Positions 8,595-16,988 of a DNA stretch of 64,000 nt are shown here, in pieces. Origin of the DNA: Planctomycetota bacterium (lineage in GTDB: Bacteria; Planctomycetota; UBA1135; GCA-002686595). The stretch lies in contig JAKLKU010000002.1 in assembly GCA_023150475.1 (NCBI GenBank), forward strand, positions 62,001 through 126,000, written 5' to 3'. How positions within the stretch are numbered: the first letter of the stretch is position 1; the number at the start of each line of letters is the position of its first letter. A program made the position numbers and the translations under genes. The notes below the pieces were generated by a model. That model saw only the letters and a program-made list of their open reading frames with translations. It made no database searches and was not told the DNA's origin.

Positions 8595-11367
8595 CGTCTG
8601 CTCCATGGGCACCGCCGTGCCCGCCGGGAGCGCCCGAGGCTCCCTGGCCCGTGGGCGCGCCGTGTTGCGCTTCCCACTGTTCCAACGTCATCAGCACCTC
8701 GCGGGCCTTCGAGCCCTTGTGGTCGCTGACGATGCCTGCCTCGCCCATCATGTCGAGCAAACGCGAGGCACGCGTGTATCCGATGCCGAGCGCGCGCTGC
8801 AGCAAGCTCGCCGAGCCGCGCTTCGACTTGAGGATGATGCGCACCGCTTCGTCCCAGAGCTCGTCCTCGAGCGCGCTTTCGAAGCCGCTCGAGTCACCGC
8901 CGGGCTGCGCGCTTCCAGTCGCGACCTGCAGCAGTTCTTGGTTGAAGTTCGGCGCCGATTCCTTGCACACGAACTCGACGAGCTTCCCGATCTCGTGGTC
9001 CTCGACCAGCGCGCCTTGCACGCGTTTGATCTTCGAGCTCTGCGGCGGGTTGTAGAGCATGTCGCCACCGCCGAGCAGCTTCTCCGCGCCCATCGAGTCG
9101 AGGATCACGCGGCTGTCGACCTTGGACGCGACTTGGAACGCGATGCGCGTCGGCAAGTTGCCCTTGATGACGCCCGTGATGACGTCGGTCGAGGGACGCT
9201 GCGTCGCGAGGATCACGTGGATGCCGACGGCGCGCGACTTCTGCGCGAGCCGCGTGATCGCCTGCTCGGCTTCCTTCTTCGACTGCATCATCAAGTCGGC
9301 GAACTCGTCGATGACGACGACGATGTACGGGACGTGCCGCGGCGTGCGTTCGTCGCTCCACGCGTCGCCCATGCGCTGCTTGAGCTCGTCCTCGGAGAGC
9401 GCGTTGTAGCCCTTGATGTTCTTGACGCCGACCTGGCTGAAGAGCTCGTAGCGGCCCTCCATCTTCTCGACGGCCCACATCAGGACGTTCGTCGCCTGCC
9501 GCATGTCCGTGACCACCGGCAGCATCAAGTGCGGGATCGTCGCGAACGCCTGCAACTCGACCATCTTCGGGTCGATCAGGATCGCTTGGACGTCGTGCGG
9601 GCTGCGCGTCAGCAGGAAGCTCGCGAGGATCGTGTTGATGCAGACCGATTTGCCCGAGCCCGTGGTGCCCGCGATCAAGAGGTGCGGCATCTTCGCGAGG
9701 TCGTCGACGATCGGATTGCCTTCGACGTCGACGCCGAGGAAGAGCGGCAGAGCGATCTGCTTCGTGTCGTAGGCCTTCTGCGACACGAGCTCGCTGATGC
9801 GCACCTTGCGCCGCTGGTTGTTCGGCACTTCGATGCCGATCGTCGCTTTGCCCGGGATCGGCGCGATCACGCGCACGCTCTGCGCGCGCAATGCCGCGGC
9901 GATCTCCTGCGAGAGCTGCGTGACCTTGTTGAGGCGCGTGCCCTGCGCGACTTCGAGCTCGAACAGGATCACGGTCGGACCGACCTGCGCACTGACGACG
10001 TTGGCGTCGACGCGGAAGCTCTTGAGCGCGTTCTCGAGCTTGCGCGCCGCGTCCTGCACCGCACGGTTGTCGGTCGAGAAGTCGCGCTCCGGCGGCTCGA
10101 GCAAGTCGAGCGGCGGCAACTTCCACGGTCCCGACGGCGGCCGCGGCTTCTCGCCGCTCGCCTTCTTGACGATCGCTTTCGGCGCGCGCTCCTTCTTCGG
10201 CACCGGCGCGGGCACGACTTCGTCGTCGTCCTCGTCCTGCACCGCGGGCGCGTCGTCGTCGTCGAACTCGTCCTCGTCGTCCGCCGCGGAGCCTTTCGAC
10301 CGCGAGCCGCGCGTCGCGACGGGTGTTTCGTCGTCCTCTTCCTCGTCGTCGGCCGCAGCCGCACGCGCCGCTTCGCGGTCGAGCTCCTCGTCGAGATCGT
10401 CCTTCGCACCGACGCCCGGCTTCACGGCCGGCAGCGGCGGCGCGAACTCGTCTTCGTCGTCCCCATCGCCCACAGCATCGACCGGCGCGACCTTCGCGGG
10501 CGGCTTGGGCTGCGGCACGAGTTCCTCGACCGTCACGTTCTCGCGCGCCTCGGCGACGTCGTCTTCGTCGGGCACGATCGTCTTGCTGTCGGCGGCGCGA
10601 GCTTCCGCGAGCGACTTCGCGCTCTCGCCGATCGGCGCGCCGCGCAGGAAGTCCCAGAGCCCGAGCGCGAGCCCGCGCACCCAGTTCCACGCTGCTCGCC
10701 CGAACGACTCACCGCGCTCCTCGCGCCGTTTGTCCGCCCACTCGCGCAGTGCGACGATCGACGGATAGAACGCCATCTCGGTCGCGAGCATGAACGACAC
10801 GAGCGCGAGCACCGGCATCATCACCCACAGGCCCGGCCCGCCGAACTTCTCCTGCAGCGCCGGCACGAGCGCGTGCGCCATCCACCCGCCGACGCCGTAG
10901 GGCAGACGATTGGTCGCACCGACCGAGTCGCCGAACGTCATCTCGAGCAGCATCGCGATCGAGAAGATGAAGCTGACGCCGCCGAACGTGCGCACCCACG
11001 GCGACGGCAACGCCTTGCGCGCGACGAGGATCGCGCCCCAACAGCCCGCCAGCCAACAGAAGAGCAGCCCCGAGAGCCCGATCAGCTTGACCGTGACGTT
11101 CGCCGCGTAGAAACCGAACTTGCCGCCCCAATTGAGGCCCGCCGCGCCCGGATCGGCGTACGGCTGGTAGTAACTGATCAGCGCGAGGAAGAGCCAGATC
11201 GAGAACGCGATGAAGATCAGCCCCTTGATCTCCTGCGCGCGCTCCGACGGCGGTTCGTCGTCGTCGCGGCCGACGATCAGCGTCTTCGCGACGAAGCCGA
11301 GGCGCGCGAAGAAGCTCTCCTTCCTCGCGCTCTTGCCTTCACGCTTGCGCGTTCCGGCGTGGGCCAT
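8587..11367 (-). CDS. ftsK: DNA translocase FtsK
   Basis: A 926-residue chromosome-segregation motor at the division septum. Residues about 45-230 hold the membrane domain, followed by an acidic linker with Asp/Glu runs (about 260-400). The translocase then carries Walker A AGTTGSGKSV (about 566) and Walker B VVVIDEFADLMM (about 686), with ATQRPSTDVITG just beyond. The C-terminal gamma winged helix (about 840-905) ends in MTLEQWEAQ plus a Gly/Ala/His-rich tail. The ATG at 11367 lies inside the end of the coaB frame, a 91-nt overlap. All catalytic elements are present, unlike the following paralogue. Confidence 0.96.
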   Translation of the reverse strand: MAHAGTRKREGKSARKESFFARLGFVAKTLIVGRDDDEPPSERAQEIKGLIFIAFSIWLFLALISYYQPYADPGAAGLNWGGKFGFYAANVTVKLIGLSGLLFCWLAGCWGAILVARKALPSPWVRTFGGVSFIFSIAMLLEMTFGDSVGATNRLPYGVGGWMAHALVPALQEKFGGPGLWVMMPVLALVSFMLATEMAFYPSIVALREWADKRREERGESFGRAAWNWVRGLALGLWDFLRGAPIGESAKSLAEARAADSKTIVPDEDDVAEARENVTVEELVPQPKPPAKVAPVDAVGDGDDEDEFAPPLPAVKPGVGAKDDLDEELDREAARAAAADDEEEDDETPVATRGSRSKGSAADDEDEFDDDDAPAVQDEDDDEVVPAPVPKKERAPKAIVKKASGEKPRPPSGPWKLPPLDLLEPPERDFSTDNRAVQDAARKLENALKSFRVDANVVSAQVGPTVILFELEVAQGTRLNKVTQLSQEIAAALRAQSVRVIAPIPGKATIGIEVPNNQRRKVRISELVSQKAYDTKQIALPLFLGVDVEGNPIVDDLAKMPHLLIAGTTGSGKSVCINTILASFLLTRSPHDVQAILIDPKMVELQAFATIPHLMLPVVTDMRQATNVLMWAVEKMEGRYELFSQVGVKNIKGYNALSEDELKQRMGDAWSDERTPRHVPYIVVVIDEFADLMMQSKKEAEQAITRLAQKSRAVGIHVILATQRPSTDVITGVIKGNLPTRIAFQVASKVDSRVILDSMGAEKLLGGGDMLYNPPQSSKIKRVQGALVEDHEIGKLVEFVCKESAPNFNQELLQVATGSAQPGGDSSGFESALEDELWDEAVRIILKSKRGSASLLQRALGIGYTRASRLLDMMGEAGIVSDHKGSKAREVLMTLEQWEAQHGAPTGQGASGAPGGHGGAHGADDE

Positions 11368-12044
11368 CGATCGTCCGCTTCCTCTCCGTCCGGGGACGTT
11401 GCCTGGTGCCGCGCGGCGAAGGCGAGCCCGATCACTTCGTTGAGCTCGCGCGCCACGCGCTCTTTGGTCTGGTTCACGATGCGCCGCCGGCCGCCCGACG
11501 CGTCGAGCACGGTCACGGTCGTCGTCCGAGCGTTCAGGGCGCTCTCGTCGTTCAACACGATGAGATCGAGCCCCTTCCGCTCGAGCTTCTTCCGGGCGCG
11601 TCGTTCGCCGTCGGCGGTCTCCAACGCGAAGCCGACCGCGATGCGGCGGCCTCGACGTCGTGCGACGGTCGCGAGGATATCGGGATTCCTAGTCAATTCC
11701 AGGCGCACGCGCTTCGCTTCGCGATCCTTCGCGCGCCACTTGCCGGCGAGTCGTCGCACCGGCCGAAAATCGGCGACGGCGGCCGCCATCACGAGCACGT
11801 CGGCGCGCACGAACGCCTTGCGCGTCGCAGCGAGCATCTCTCTCGCGCTCGTCACGTCGATGCGCTCGACACCGGGCGGCGTCGCGAGGGCCACGGGCCC
11901 AGCGATCAGCGTCACGCGCGCACCGGCCGCCGCCGCCGCCGCCGCGATCGCGAAGCCCATCCGCCCGCTCGACTCGTTGGTCAGGAACCGGACCGGATCG
12001 ACGTACTCCCGCGTCGGCCCGGCCGTGACGACGACGCGGGGCAT
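11277..12044 (-). CDS. coaB: Phosphopantothenate--cysteine ligase (stand-alone CoaB)
   Basis: This enzyme joins cysteine to 4'-phosphopantothenate in coenzyme A synthesis. The 255-residue protein matches only the CoaB half of the usual CoaBC fusion: VVVTAGPTREYVDPVRF at the start, then SSGRMGFAIA, AAAVADF and the C-terminal lobe with NDESALN. The decarboxylase half is a separate gene at 16357-16899. The ATG at 12044 begins right before the Rossmann strand; an alternative start at 12074 adds ten residues. The last 30 residues are Arg/Ser/Ala-rich and overlap the ftsK start, so this tail may be poorly constrained. Confidence 0.88.
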   Translation of the reverse strand: MPRVVVTAGPTREYVDPVRFLTNESSGRMGFAIAAAAAAAGARVTLIAGPVALATPPGVERIDVTSAREMLAATRKAFVRADVLVMAAAVADFRPVRRLAGKWRAKDREAKRVRLELTRNPDILATVARRRGRRIAVGFALETADGERRARKKLERKGLDLIVLNDESALNARTTTVTVLDASGGRRRIVNQTKERVARELNEVIGLAFAARHQATSPDGEEADDRWPTPERASVKARARGRRASSRASASSRRR

Positions 12045-12336
12045 CGCGCGCTCTCGCTTCTCGTGGACCGCCAAGGTCGGCGGAGGATACTCCCAAAGCC
12101 GGCGCTTTCGAACGTGGGTCGGGGTCCGGCCGTCCCGAGGCGTCGGCCGCGCGGGACGTCACGCGCAATCGCGAAGCGAGCGGATTCGGGAGCCCCAGGC
12201 CTGCGCAGGCGTGTCGATCCGTCCACGGCGTTGGGTTGCGCGGCCGGCGCCCCGGGGCACCTTGGGGCACCTTGGGGAACTTTGGGGAACTCAGGTAACT
12301 CAGTGGACTCGGCCGACTCGGCGGTCGAGCCGCGGG
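12045..12336. other. Intergenic region with a degenerate decamer repeat
   Basis: A 292-base gap between the start of coaB and the end of the small secreted-protein gene, both on the minus strand. I see no convincing coding frame. It holds the ten-base periodic repeat listed separately and must also contain the promoter for coaB-ftsK unless that is read through from upstream. Confidence 0.5.
12251..12320. repeat. Degenerate decamer tandem array
   Basis: Seven consecutive ten-base units drift gradually along the plus strand: cccggggcac, cttggggcac, cttggggaac, tttggggaac, tcaggtaact, cagtggactc, ggccgactcg. Neighbouring units differ by one to a few bases while distant ones are barely alike, the look of an old, decaying tandem repeat. 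It lies upstream of coaB and downstream of the secreted-protein gene. Its function is unknown. Confidence 0.6.
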
Positions 12337-12849
12337 CTAGAAGTGGTCGTCGATCGCGCGCTCGATCTGGTCCAACGCCTGGTCGCGCAACCGCGAGCGG
12401 AACTCGTGCAGCGAGCACGGACCCGTCACGGTTCGGGAGAGCTCGCCGTCGAACTCGGCGACCAGGCGCTGGTCCTGGGTCCGCAATTCCGCGGCGAACG
12501 AGGCGGTCGCGGACTTCCGGAGCGGAACCCAGCAGAGCCCGTCGATCTCGAACTGCGTCAGCCGCGTCGTGCACTGGAACGGTCCGTCCGGGCCCTCGCC
12601 GTTGACGCTGATCACGCCGGTAGCGTGATCCCGCATACGCACGTGGCTCTCGCCGCCACGTTGTTTCGGATCGCTGTCGGCATGCCAATTCGTCCGGCAC
12701 GTCGCCTGGCACTCCAACTCGTACGCGCTGAGCTCGACCGCGCCGGTTTCGCGCAATACGAGCCCGAGCGCGAGCCCGAGCGCGAGCCCGAACGCGAGCA
12801 CGAGGCGAGCCGACGCGCCGAGCGACAGGAGCCGTGTGCGTCGTTTCAT
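12337..12849 (-). CDS. Small secreted or membrane-anchored protein of unknown function
   Basis: A 170-residue protein with a basic start (MKRRTRLL) and a hydrophobic stretch containing a short Leu-Ala-Leu-Gly repeat (about 17-33), which reads as a signal peptide or single anchor. The exported part has four cysteines spread along it (ECQATC, FQCTTR, GLCWVP, GPCSLHEF), suggesting disulfides, and a mainly beta middle. No family is recognised. The start is the ATG at 12849; the longer upstream frame lacks a credible protein. It follows the selenoprotein gene on the same strand after 307 bases. Confidence 0.65.
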   Translation of the reverse strand: MKRRTRLLSLGASARLVLAFGLALGLALGLVLRETGAVELSAYELECQATCRTNWHADSDPKQRGGESHVRMRDHATGVISVNGEGPDGPFQCTTRLTQFEIDGLCWVPLRKSATASFAAELRTQDQRLVAEFDGELSRTVTGPCSLHEFRSRLRDQALDQIERAIDDHF

Positions 12850-13156
12850 GGTGCGGCCGGATCTCACGGTACGCGAAACCGCGGCCGAACGAGCGGGCGG
12901 CTCGTACGGATCCCCCCCGGGGCGCGAGTGCGCGTCGGCGAGCGCATGTCCGTCCGCGCCGCGCTTCACGGGCCACGAGCGGTGCGTGCGCGGCGCGTGG
13001 GAACCGCAGACCGTGAGTCGCAAGCGGACGAGCGTCGGCGCAGTCGAGCGCGGACGACCGGCCTCGACGCTCGTCGCTTCGCCAACGCCGGAGCGCGGCG
13101 CGGAGCACGGCGGGCTTGCCACGTCGGCGCTGCGGCGCGTTCGCGCGCTCGCTCGA
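12850..13156. other. Intergenic region, no gene seen
   Basis: 307 bases between the selenoprotein stop and the start of the secreted-protein gene. Open frames here are shadows extending from the flanking genes. A run of seven C followed by GGGG at about 12911-12921 is the only notable local feature. It probably contains the downstream gene's promoter, but I cannot point to a clear -35/-10 pair. Confidence 0.4.
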
Positions 13157-15034
13157 TCACTTCGTCGCCGACGGCGCGAGCGCGGCGCGGAGCTCGCGCT
13201 CCAGGCGTTCGTCGCCGCCCGGCGGCGCGCCGAAGTGCGACGACAGTCGCCGACCGTCGCGGCCGAACACGTGCAGCGCGGGCAGCGACGTCACGTCGCC
13301 GAACGCACGAGCGACCTCCGGCGTCGCGAGCGCGAAACGCAGGCTCGGATGGCTCGCCGCCACTTCACGCACGTCCGCGTCGTCGGATTCGACCGCGAGC
13401 GCGAGCACGACGAGCCGGTCGCCGAGCTCGCGCGCGAGCGGTTCGAGCGCCTTCAGCGTGCGACGACACGGCGGACACCACGTCGCCCAGAATTCGACGA
13501 CGACGACCTTGCCCGCGAGCTCGTCGCGCGCGATCGGCTGGCCCGCGAGGTCGCGGAGCTCGATCGATGGCAACGCGGGCAACGCGTCGGCTTCGACCGA
13601 GCTCGCGCCCGCTCGCGCTTCGCCGGCCAACGCGCTCGCGATCTGCTTGCGCAGGTCCGCTTGGAGCCGCGCGTGGCTCTCGGCCGTCTTGAACGGCGTG
13701 TAGCGCCCGTCGCCCGCGCCTTCGCCGCGGCCGTAGAAGCCGAAGTCCTTGGGTTTCGCGACCAGCACCTCGCCGACGAAGAGCGCCGGGTAGCGCGTCA
13801 CGCCGAAACGCTTCGCGATCTCCGACGCGCCGAAGTCGTCGACGACGAAGCGCACGCGCCCGCCGAACTCGTCCACCACGCTTTGGGCCAGCAGACCTGC
13901 TGGGTCGGAGAGGTTTCACGTGAAGGGCCAACGCACGAGCGTGACGTCGAGCTCGGGCGTCGGCCGCGTCACGGGCGCAGCGGGCGCGCGGAAGGTCGCG
14001 AGATGCGCCGCCAGCGCGTCGGCGAAGGTCGCCGCGGCCGCGAGGTCACCGTGCTCGACGAGCTCGTCGGCGCGCTGCGCGAAGATGCGACCGATCGAAG
14101 CGTCGAACGGGAGCTTCGTGAGCTCGCTCGCGAGCGTCGCGATGCGCTGCTCGAGCGCGTTGCGCTCGGGTGCGTCCGTTCCCGGTGTCGCGCGCAACGC
14201 CGCACAACGCTGGACCGCTTGTCCGTGCCGCAGTAGCGCGCCGAAGCGCAAGCCGGCTTGGTCGAGCACGCGCGCTTCCTTCAGCGTGCCCGACGCCGCG
14301 ATGAACTCCGCGTGCCGGTCGATCGAGAGCGGCGGACGGTAGAGCGCGACGAGCTCGCGCTCCAACGCGTCGAGTTCGGCGGCGAGCGCGCGCACCGGCG
14401 GCGCAGCGGCGTCCGTCGGCGAGGCGAGCGCGCCGAGCTGCTCGACGAACTCCGCCTGCGCTTCGGCGAGCCCGAGATAGAAGACACCGGTGGCCGCGTC
14501 CGTCGCGCGGCCGTAATCGAGGCTCGCGTCGAGGTTCACGCGCAACTTCGCGAACGCCGCCTCGCCCAGCGCGCGCACACAGGCCGACTGCAGTGCTTCG
14601 GCTCGCGCGCGGACCTTCGCGAGCGCCGCTGCGTCGAAGGCGCGATCGCGCTCGTGCCACAACGCCTCGAAACGCTCGAACTCGGCGCGCTCCGCGGCAT
14701 GCGCGAGCAGGAAGCGTTGGGCCGCCACGTTCTCGACCGCATAGGCGAACGTCAACTGCGCGAGCTCGCGCCGGCCATTGCGCAGCGCGGCTTCGCTGCG
14801 CGCCATCAACGCGTCGACGGTCGGCGCGACTTGCTGCCAGAACTCGTCGTCGGCAGGCAGCGCCGCGATGCGCGAACGCGTCTGATCGAGTACGCGTTCG
14901 AACGCGTCCGTGGCTTGCGCGCTCCGTGTGCTCGCAGCACTCGAATCGTTCGCGATCGCGCCGAGCCCCAGGGACGAGACGACACAGACCGGCGCGGCGA
15001 GGCGCGCGAAGTCGAGGACGAGGAAGCGTTTCAT
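13157..15034 (-). CDS. Exported selenoprotein with Sec-containing thioredoxin fold plus TlpA-like thioredoxin domain (UGA at codon 373)
   Basis: Two frames that look like separate genes (stop at 13916; next start GTG 13879) are the same frame interrupted only by TGA at 13918-13916. Read through, the product has 625 residues. It has a signal peptide (MKRFLVLDFARLAAPVCVV), an Ala-rich helical region (about 30-350), then a thioredoxin fold. That fold has strand VTLVRWPFT, Sec373 in U-N-L-S, helix, strand RFVVDD and the cis-Pro segment RYPALFV. A second TlpA-like domain follows, with WATWCPPC (Cys520, Cys523). Without readthrough the first fold loses its first strand and active site, and the GTG start has no ribosome binding site. 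A SECIS-like hairpin follows the TGA at the correct distance. It probably acts as a periplasmic thiol/selenol redox enzyme; its substrate is unknown. Confidence 0.85.
13888..13903 (-). promoter_or_regulatory. Bacterial SECIS hairpin
   Basis: On the transcript the sequence is CCAGCA-GGUC-UGCUGG, a perfect six-pair stem with a GGUC loop. The loop starts exactly 18 nt after the UGA. The apical ten bases GCAGGUCUGC, and the 18-nt spacing, are what I recall for E. coli fdhF, the classical SelB-binding SECIS. The bulged U of the fdhF element is absent here. Confidence 0.82.
13916..13918 (-). other. In-frame UGA read as selenocysteine
   Basis: This TGA is the only in-frame stop between 15034 and 13159 on the minus strand. 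It lies right after strand one of a thioredoxin fold (RWPFT), where the first active-site Cys normally sits, giving U-x-x-S. The 12 codons between it and the next possible start code for a continuous thioredoxin helix. Confidence 0.85.
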
Positions 15035-15167
15035 CGCTCTCGACGATAGACGCGACACTGCGCGACGAGCGCGCGCGTCGAGTCAAAGACCGGTCACCCG
15101 AACGTGTGCTCGACGTTCGACGTCAGCGCCGCGTTCGAACCGCGTCGACCGCGTGTTCGCGACCCGC

Positions 15168-16184
15168 TCAGAGGTGTCGCAGCACGTGCTCGACTTCGTC
15201 GGGCGAGCCCATGATCACGCTGGTGCGTTCGTGCAGGTCCTGCGGTTGGATCTCGAGGATGCGCTGCTTGTCGGCGAACGCCTTGCCGCCGGCTTGTTCG
15301 ATGATCATCGCCATCGGATTCGCTTCGTACATGAGACGCAGCTTGCCCTTCGGCGCCTTCGCGGTCGGCGGATACAGGAACACGCCGCCCTTGAGCAGGA
15401 TACGGTGCACGTCGGCGACCATCGCGCCGGCGTAACGGCTCGAGTAACCGTTCGACTGCGCCCAATCGAGGTAGTTCTGGTACCCGGCGGGGAACGACTT
15501 CCGATTGCCTTCGTTGAGCGAGTAGTTCTTCGACTTCGCCGGGATGCGCAGGTGCTCCTCGACCTTGAGGAACGCGCCGATCGCCGGATCGAGCACGAAC
15601 ATGTCGACGCCCGAGCCCGTCGTCAGCACGAACACCACCGACGAGCCGTAGAGGATGTAGCCCGCCGCGACTTGTTGGACGCCCGGTTGGAGCACCGAAC
15701 GCTCGACCGGAGTGATGCGCCGATCGTGGCGGAGCACGCTGAAGATCGTGCCGACGCCGCCGCACGCGTCGAGGTTCGCCGAACCGTCGAGCGGATCGAA
15801 GAGCACGACGTACTTGCGGTCGCCGCCGGTCTCGGTGCGCAGCATGATCGGCTCGGAGTTCTCCTCCGACGCGACGATCGCGACGCCGGCGCGTGAACCG
15901 AGGCAGCGCAACAGCGTCTCGTTCGCGATCACGTCGAGCTTCTGCTGGCGCTCGCCTTGCACGTTGTCGGAATCGAGCGAGCCGAGCACGTCGTTCAATC
16001 GCGCGCGCCGGATCTTCGACGCGATCATCTTCGCGCTGAACGACATCGCGGAGAGGATCCACGACAACGTGCCCGTCGAGTTCGGGTGCTTCGCTTCCTC
16101 GGCCAGGATGTGGCTTTGGAGCGTCATCAAGTTGTCGTGGCGAGTGAGGTGGTGCTGTTCCGGGATCGGCTCGGTCGTTTCCAT
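15168..16184 (-). CDS. fbp: Fructose-1,6-bisphosphatase class I
   Basis: A 338-residue gluconeogenic enzyme that dephosphorylates fructose 1,6-bisphosphate in the cytoplasm. The metal-binding motif FDPLDGSANLDAC, the upstream acidic ASEENSE and the sugar-phosphate-binding regions (NEGNRKSF, YPPTAKAPKGKLRLMYE) are typical of the family, and the length is normal. The start is the ATG at 16184; the frame extends to a TTG at 16223 but that stretch is not conserved-looking. It is transcribed on the same strand as, and upstream of, the selenoprotein gene, 133 bases apart. Confidence 0.95.
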   Translation of the reverse strand: METTEPIPEQHHLTRHDNLMTLQSHILAEEAKHPNSTGTLSWILSAMSFSAKMIASKIRRARLNDVLGSLDSDNVQGERQQKLDVIANETLLRCLGSRAGVAIVASEENSEPIMLRTETGGDRKYVVLFDPLDGSANLDACGGVGTIFSVLRHDRRITPVERSVLQPGVQQVAAGYILYGSSVVFVLTTGSGVDMFVLDPAIGAFLKVEEHLRIPAKSKNYSLNEGNRKSFPAGYQNYLDWAQSNGYSSRYAGAMVADVHRILLKGGVFLYPPTAKAPKGKLRLMYEANPMAMIIEQAGGKAFADKQRILEIQPQDLHERTSVIMGSPDEVEHVLRHL

Positions 16185-16356
16185 GAGGGCAAAGACGGTA
16201 TGCGCAGCCGTCGAAACCGGCAAGACGGCCGAGGACGCAGGCGCTCGAAACGCGCGGCGTAGCGCCCAGCGAGTCGCCTAGCGAGTCGCACGGCCGCACG
16301 CGCGCCGCGAACGTGACACGCCGCGGACCGCGAAGAGACTTCCGGTCTCGCCGGAC

Positions 16357-16899
16357 TCAGTGCCGGAGCGCGCGTTCGACTTCGCCGAGGAGTTCCGCGG
16401 GCTCGGGCAGACGGCCCTTGCCTTCGTCGCCGCACGCCGTGTGGCCGGTGCCCGGCTCGAGCACGCGCCAACCGTCCTCGCGCAGCACCGCGAGATTGCG
16501 CTGCACCGGACGCGCCGCGAGCATCGTCGGGTTCATCGCCGGGGCGAGCAGTCGCGGACGCGCCGCGGGGACCGCGAGCACGAACGTCGACGCGAGATCG
16601 TCGGCTTGGCCGTGCGCGAGGCGCGCGATCAGCCCGGCGCTCGCCGGCGCGACGAGCACGAGTTCGGCCCACTTCGCGAGCTCGATGTGGTCCATCGCGC
16701 CGCGGCGTTCGGGCGCGAACTCGTCGACCCACGCGGACTCGCCCGTGACGGCTTCGAAGAGCTGAGGCGCGACCAGCCTCGCCCCACGCGGTGTCAGCAC
16801 CGTGCGCACGGCATGGCCCGCTTGGAAGAGCTTGCTCGCGAGGTCGCAGGCCTTGTAGATCGCGACCGACGCCCCGCAGACGAGAACCAGCTTCGCCAT
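16357..16899 (-). CDS. coaC: Phosphopantothenoylcysteine decarboxylase (stand-alone CoaC, flavoprotein)
   Basis: A 180-residue flavoprotein that decarboxylates phosphopantothenoylcysteine in coenzyme A synthesis. It shows the flavin-binding start (CGASVAIYKACDLA), the catalytic His in MDHIELAKWAELVLVAPAS, the substrate-binding loop LAPAMNPTM and the recognition clamp HTACGDEGKGRLPEP. It carries only the decarboxylase half of CoaBC; the ligase is at 11277-12044, some 4.3 kb away. The start is the ATG at 16899, right before the first strand. Confidence 0.9.
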   Translation of the reverse strand: MAKLVLVCGASVAIYKACDLASKLFQAGHAVRTVLTPRGARLVAPQLFEAVTGESAWVDEFAPERRGAMDHIELAKWAELVLVAPASAGLIARLAHGQADDLASTFVLAVPAARPRLLAPAMNPTMLAARPVQRNLAVLREDGWRVLEPGTGHTACGDEGKGRLPEPAELLGEVERALRH

Positions 16900-16988
16900 G
16901 CGCGGCAGTCTACGGGCCCAGGGAGGCGCTCGCCACGCGCCGGGCCCGCGGTCGCGCACGCTCGTCGTAATCGGGAGCTCCGACTACG

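Noticed and set aside
12771-12800. Short tandem repeat within the small secreted protein gene
   Set aside because: It is the coding sequence of a Leu-Ala-Leu-Gly repeat in the signal peptide and needs no other explanation.
8605-13692. A very long open frame on the plus strand (1695 codons)
   Set aside because: It is antisense to ftsK, coaB and the selenoprotein. It is rich in Arg, Asp and His, has no domain, and arises because high-GC codons rarely give stops on the opposite strand.
13157-13879. A separate 240-residue thioredoxin gene starting at the GTG at 13879
   Set aside because: The start lacks a ribosome binding site, removes strand one and the active site of the first thioredoxin fold, and the same frame continues upstream across one TGA with a SECIS hairpin.
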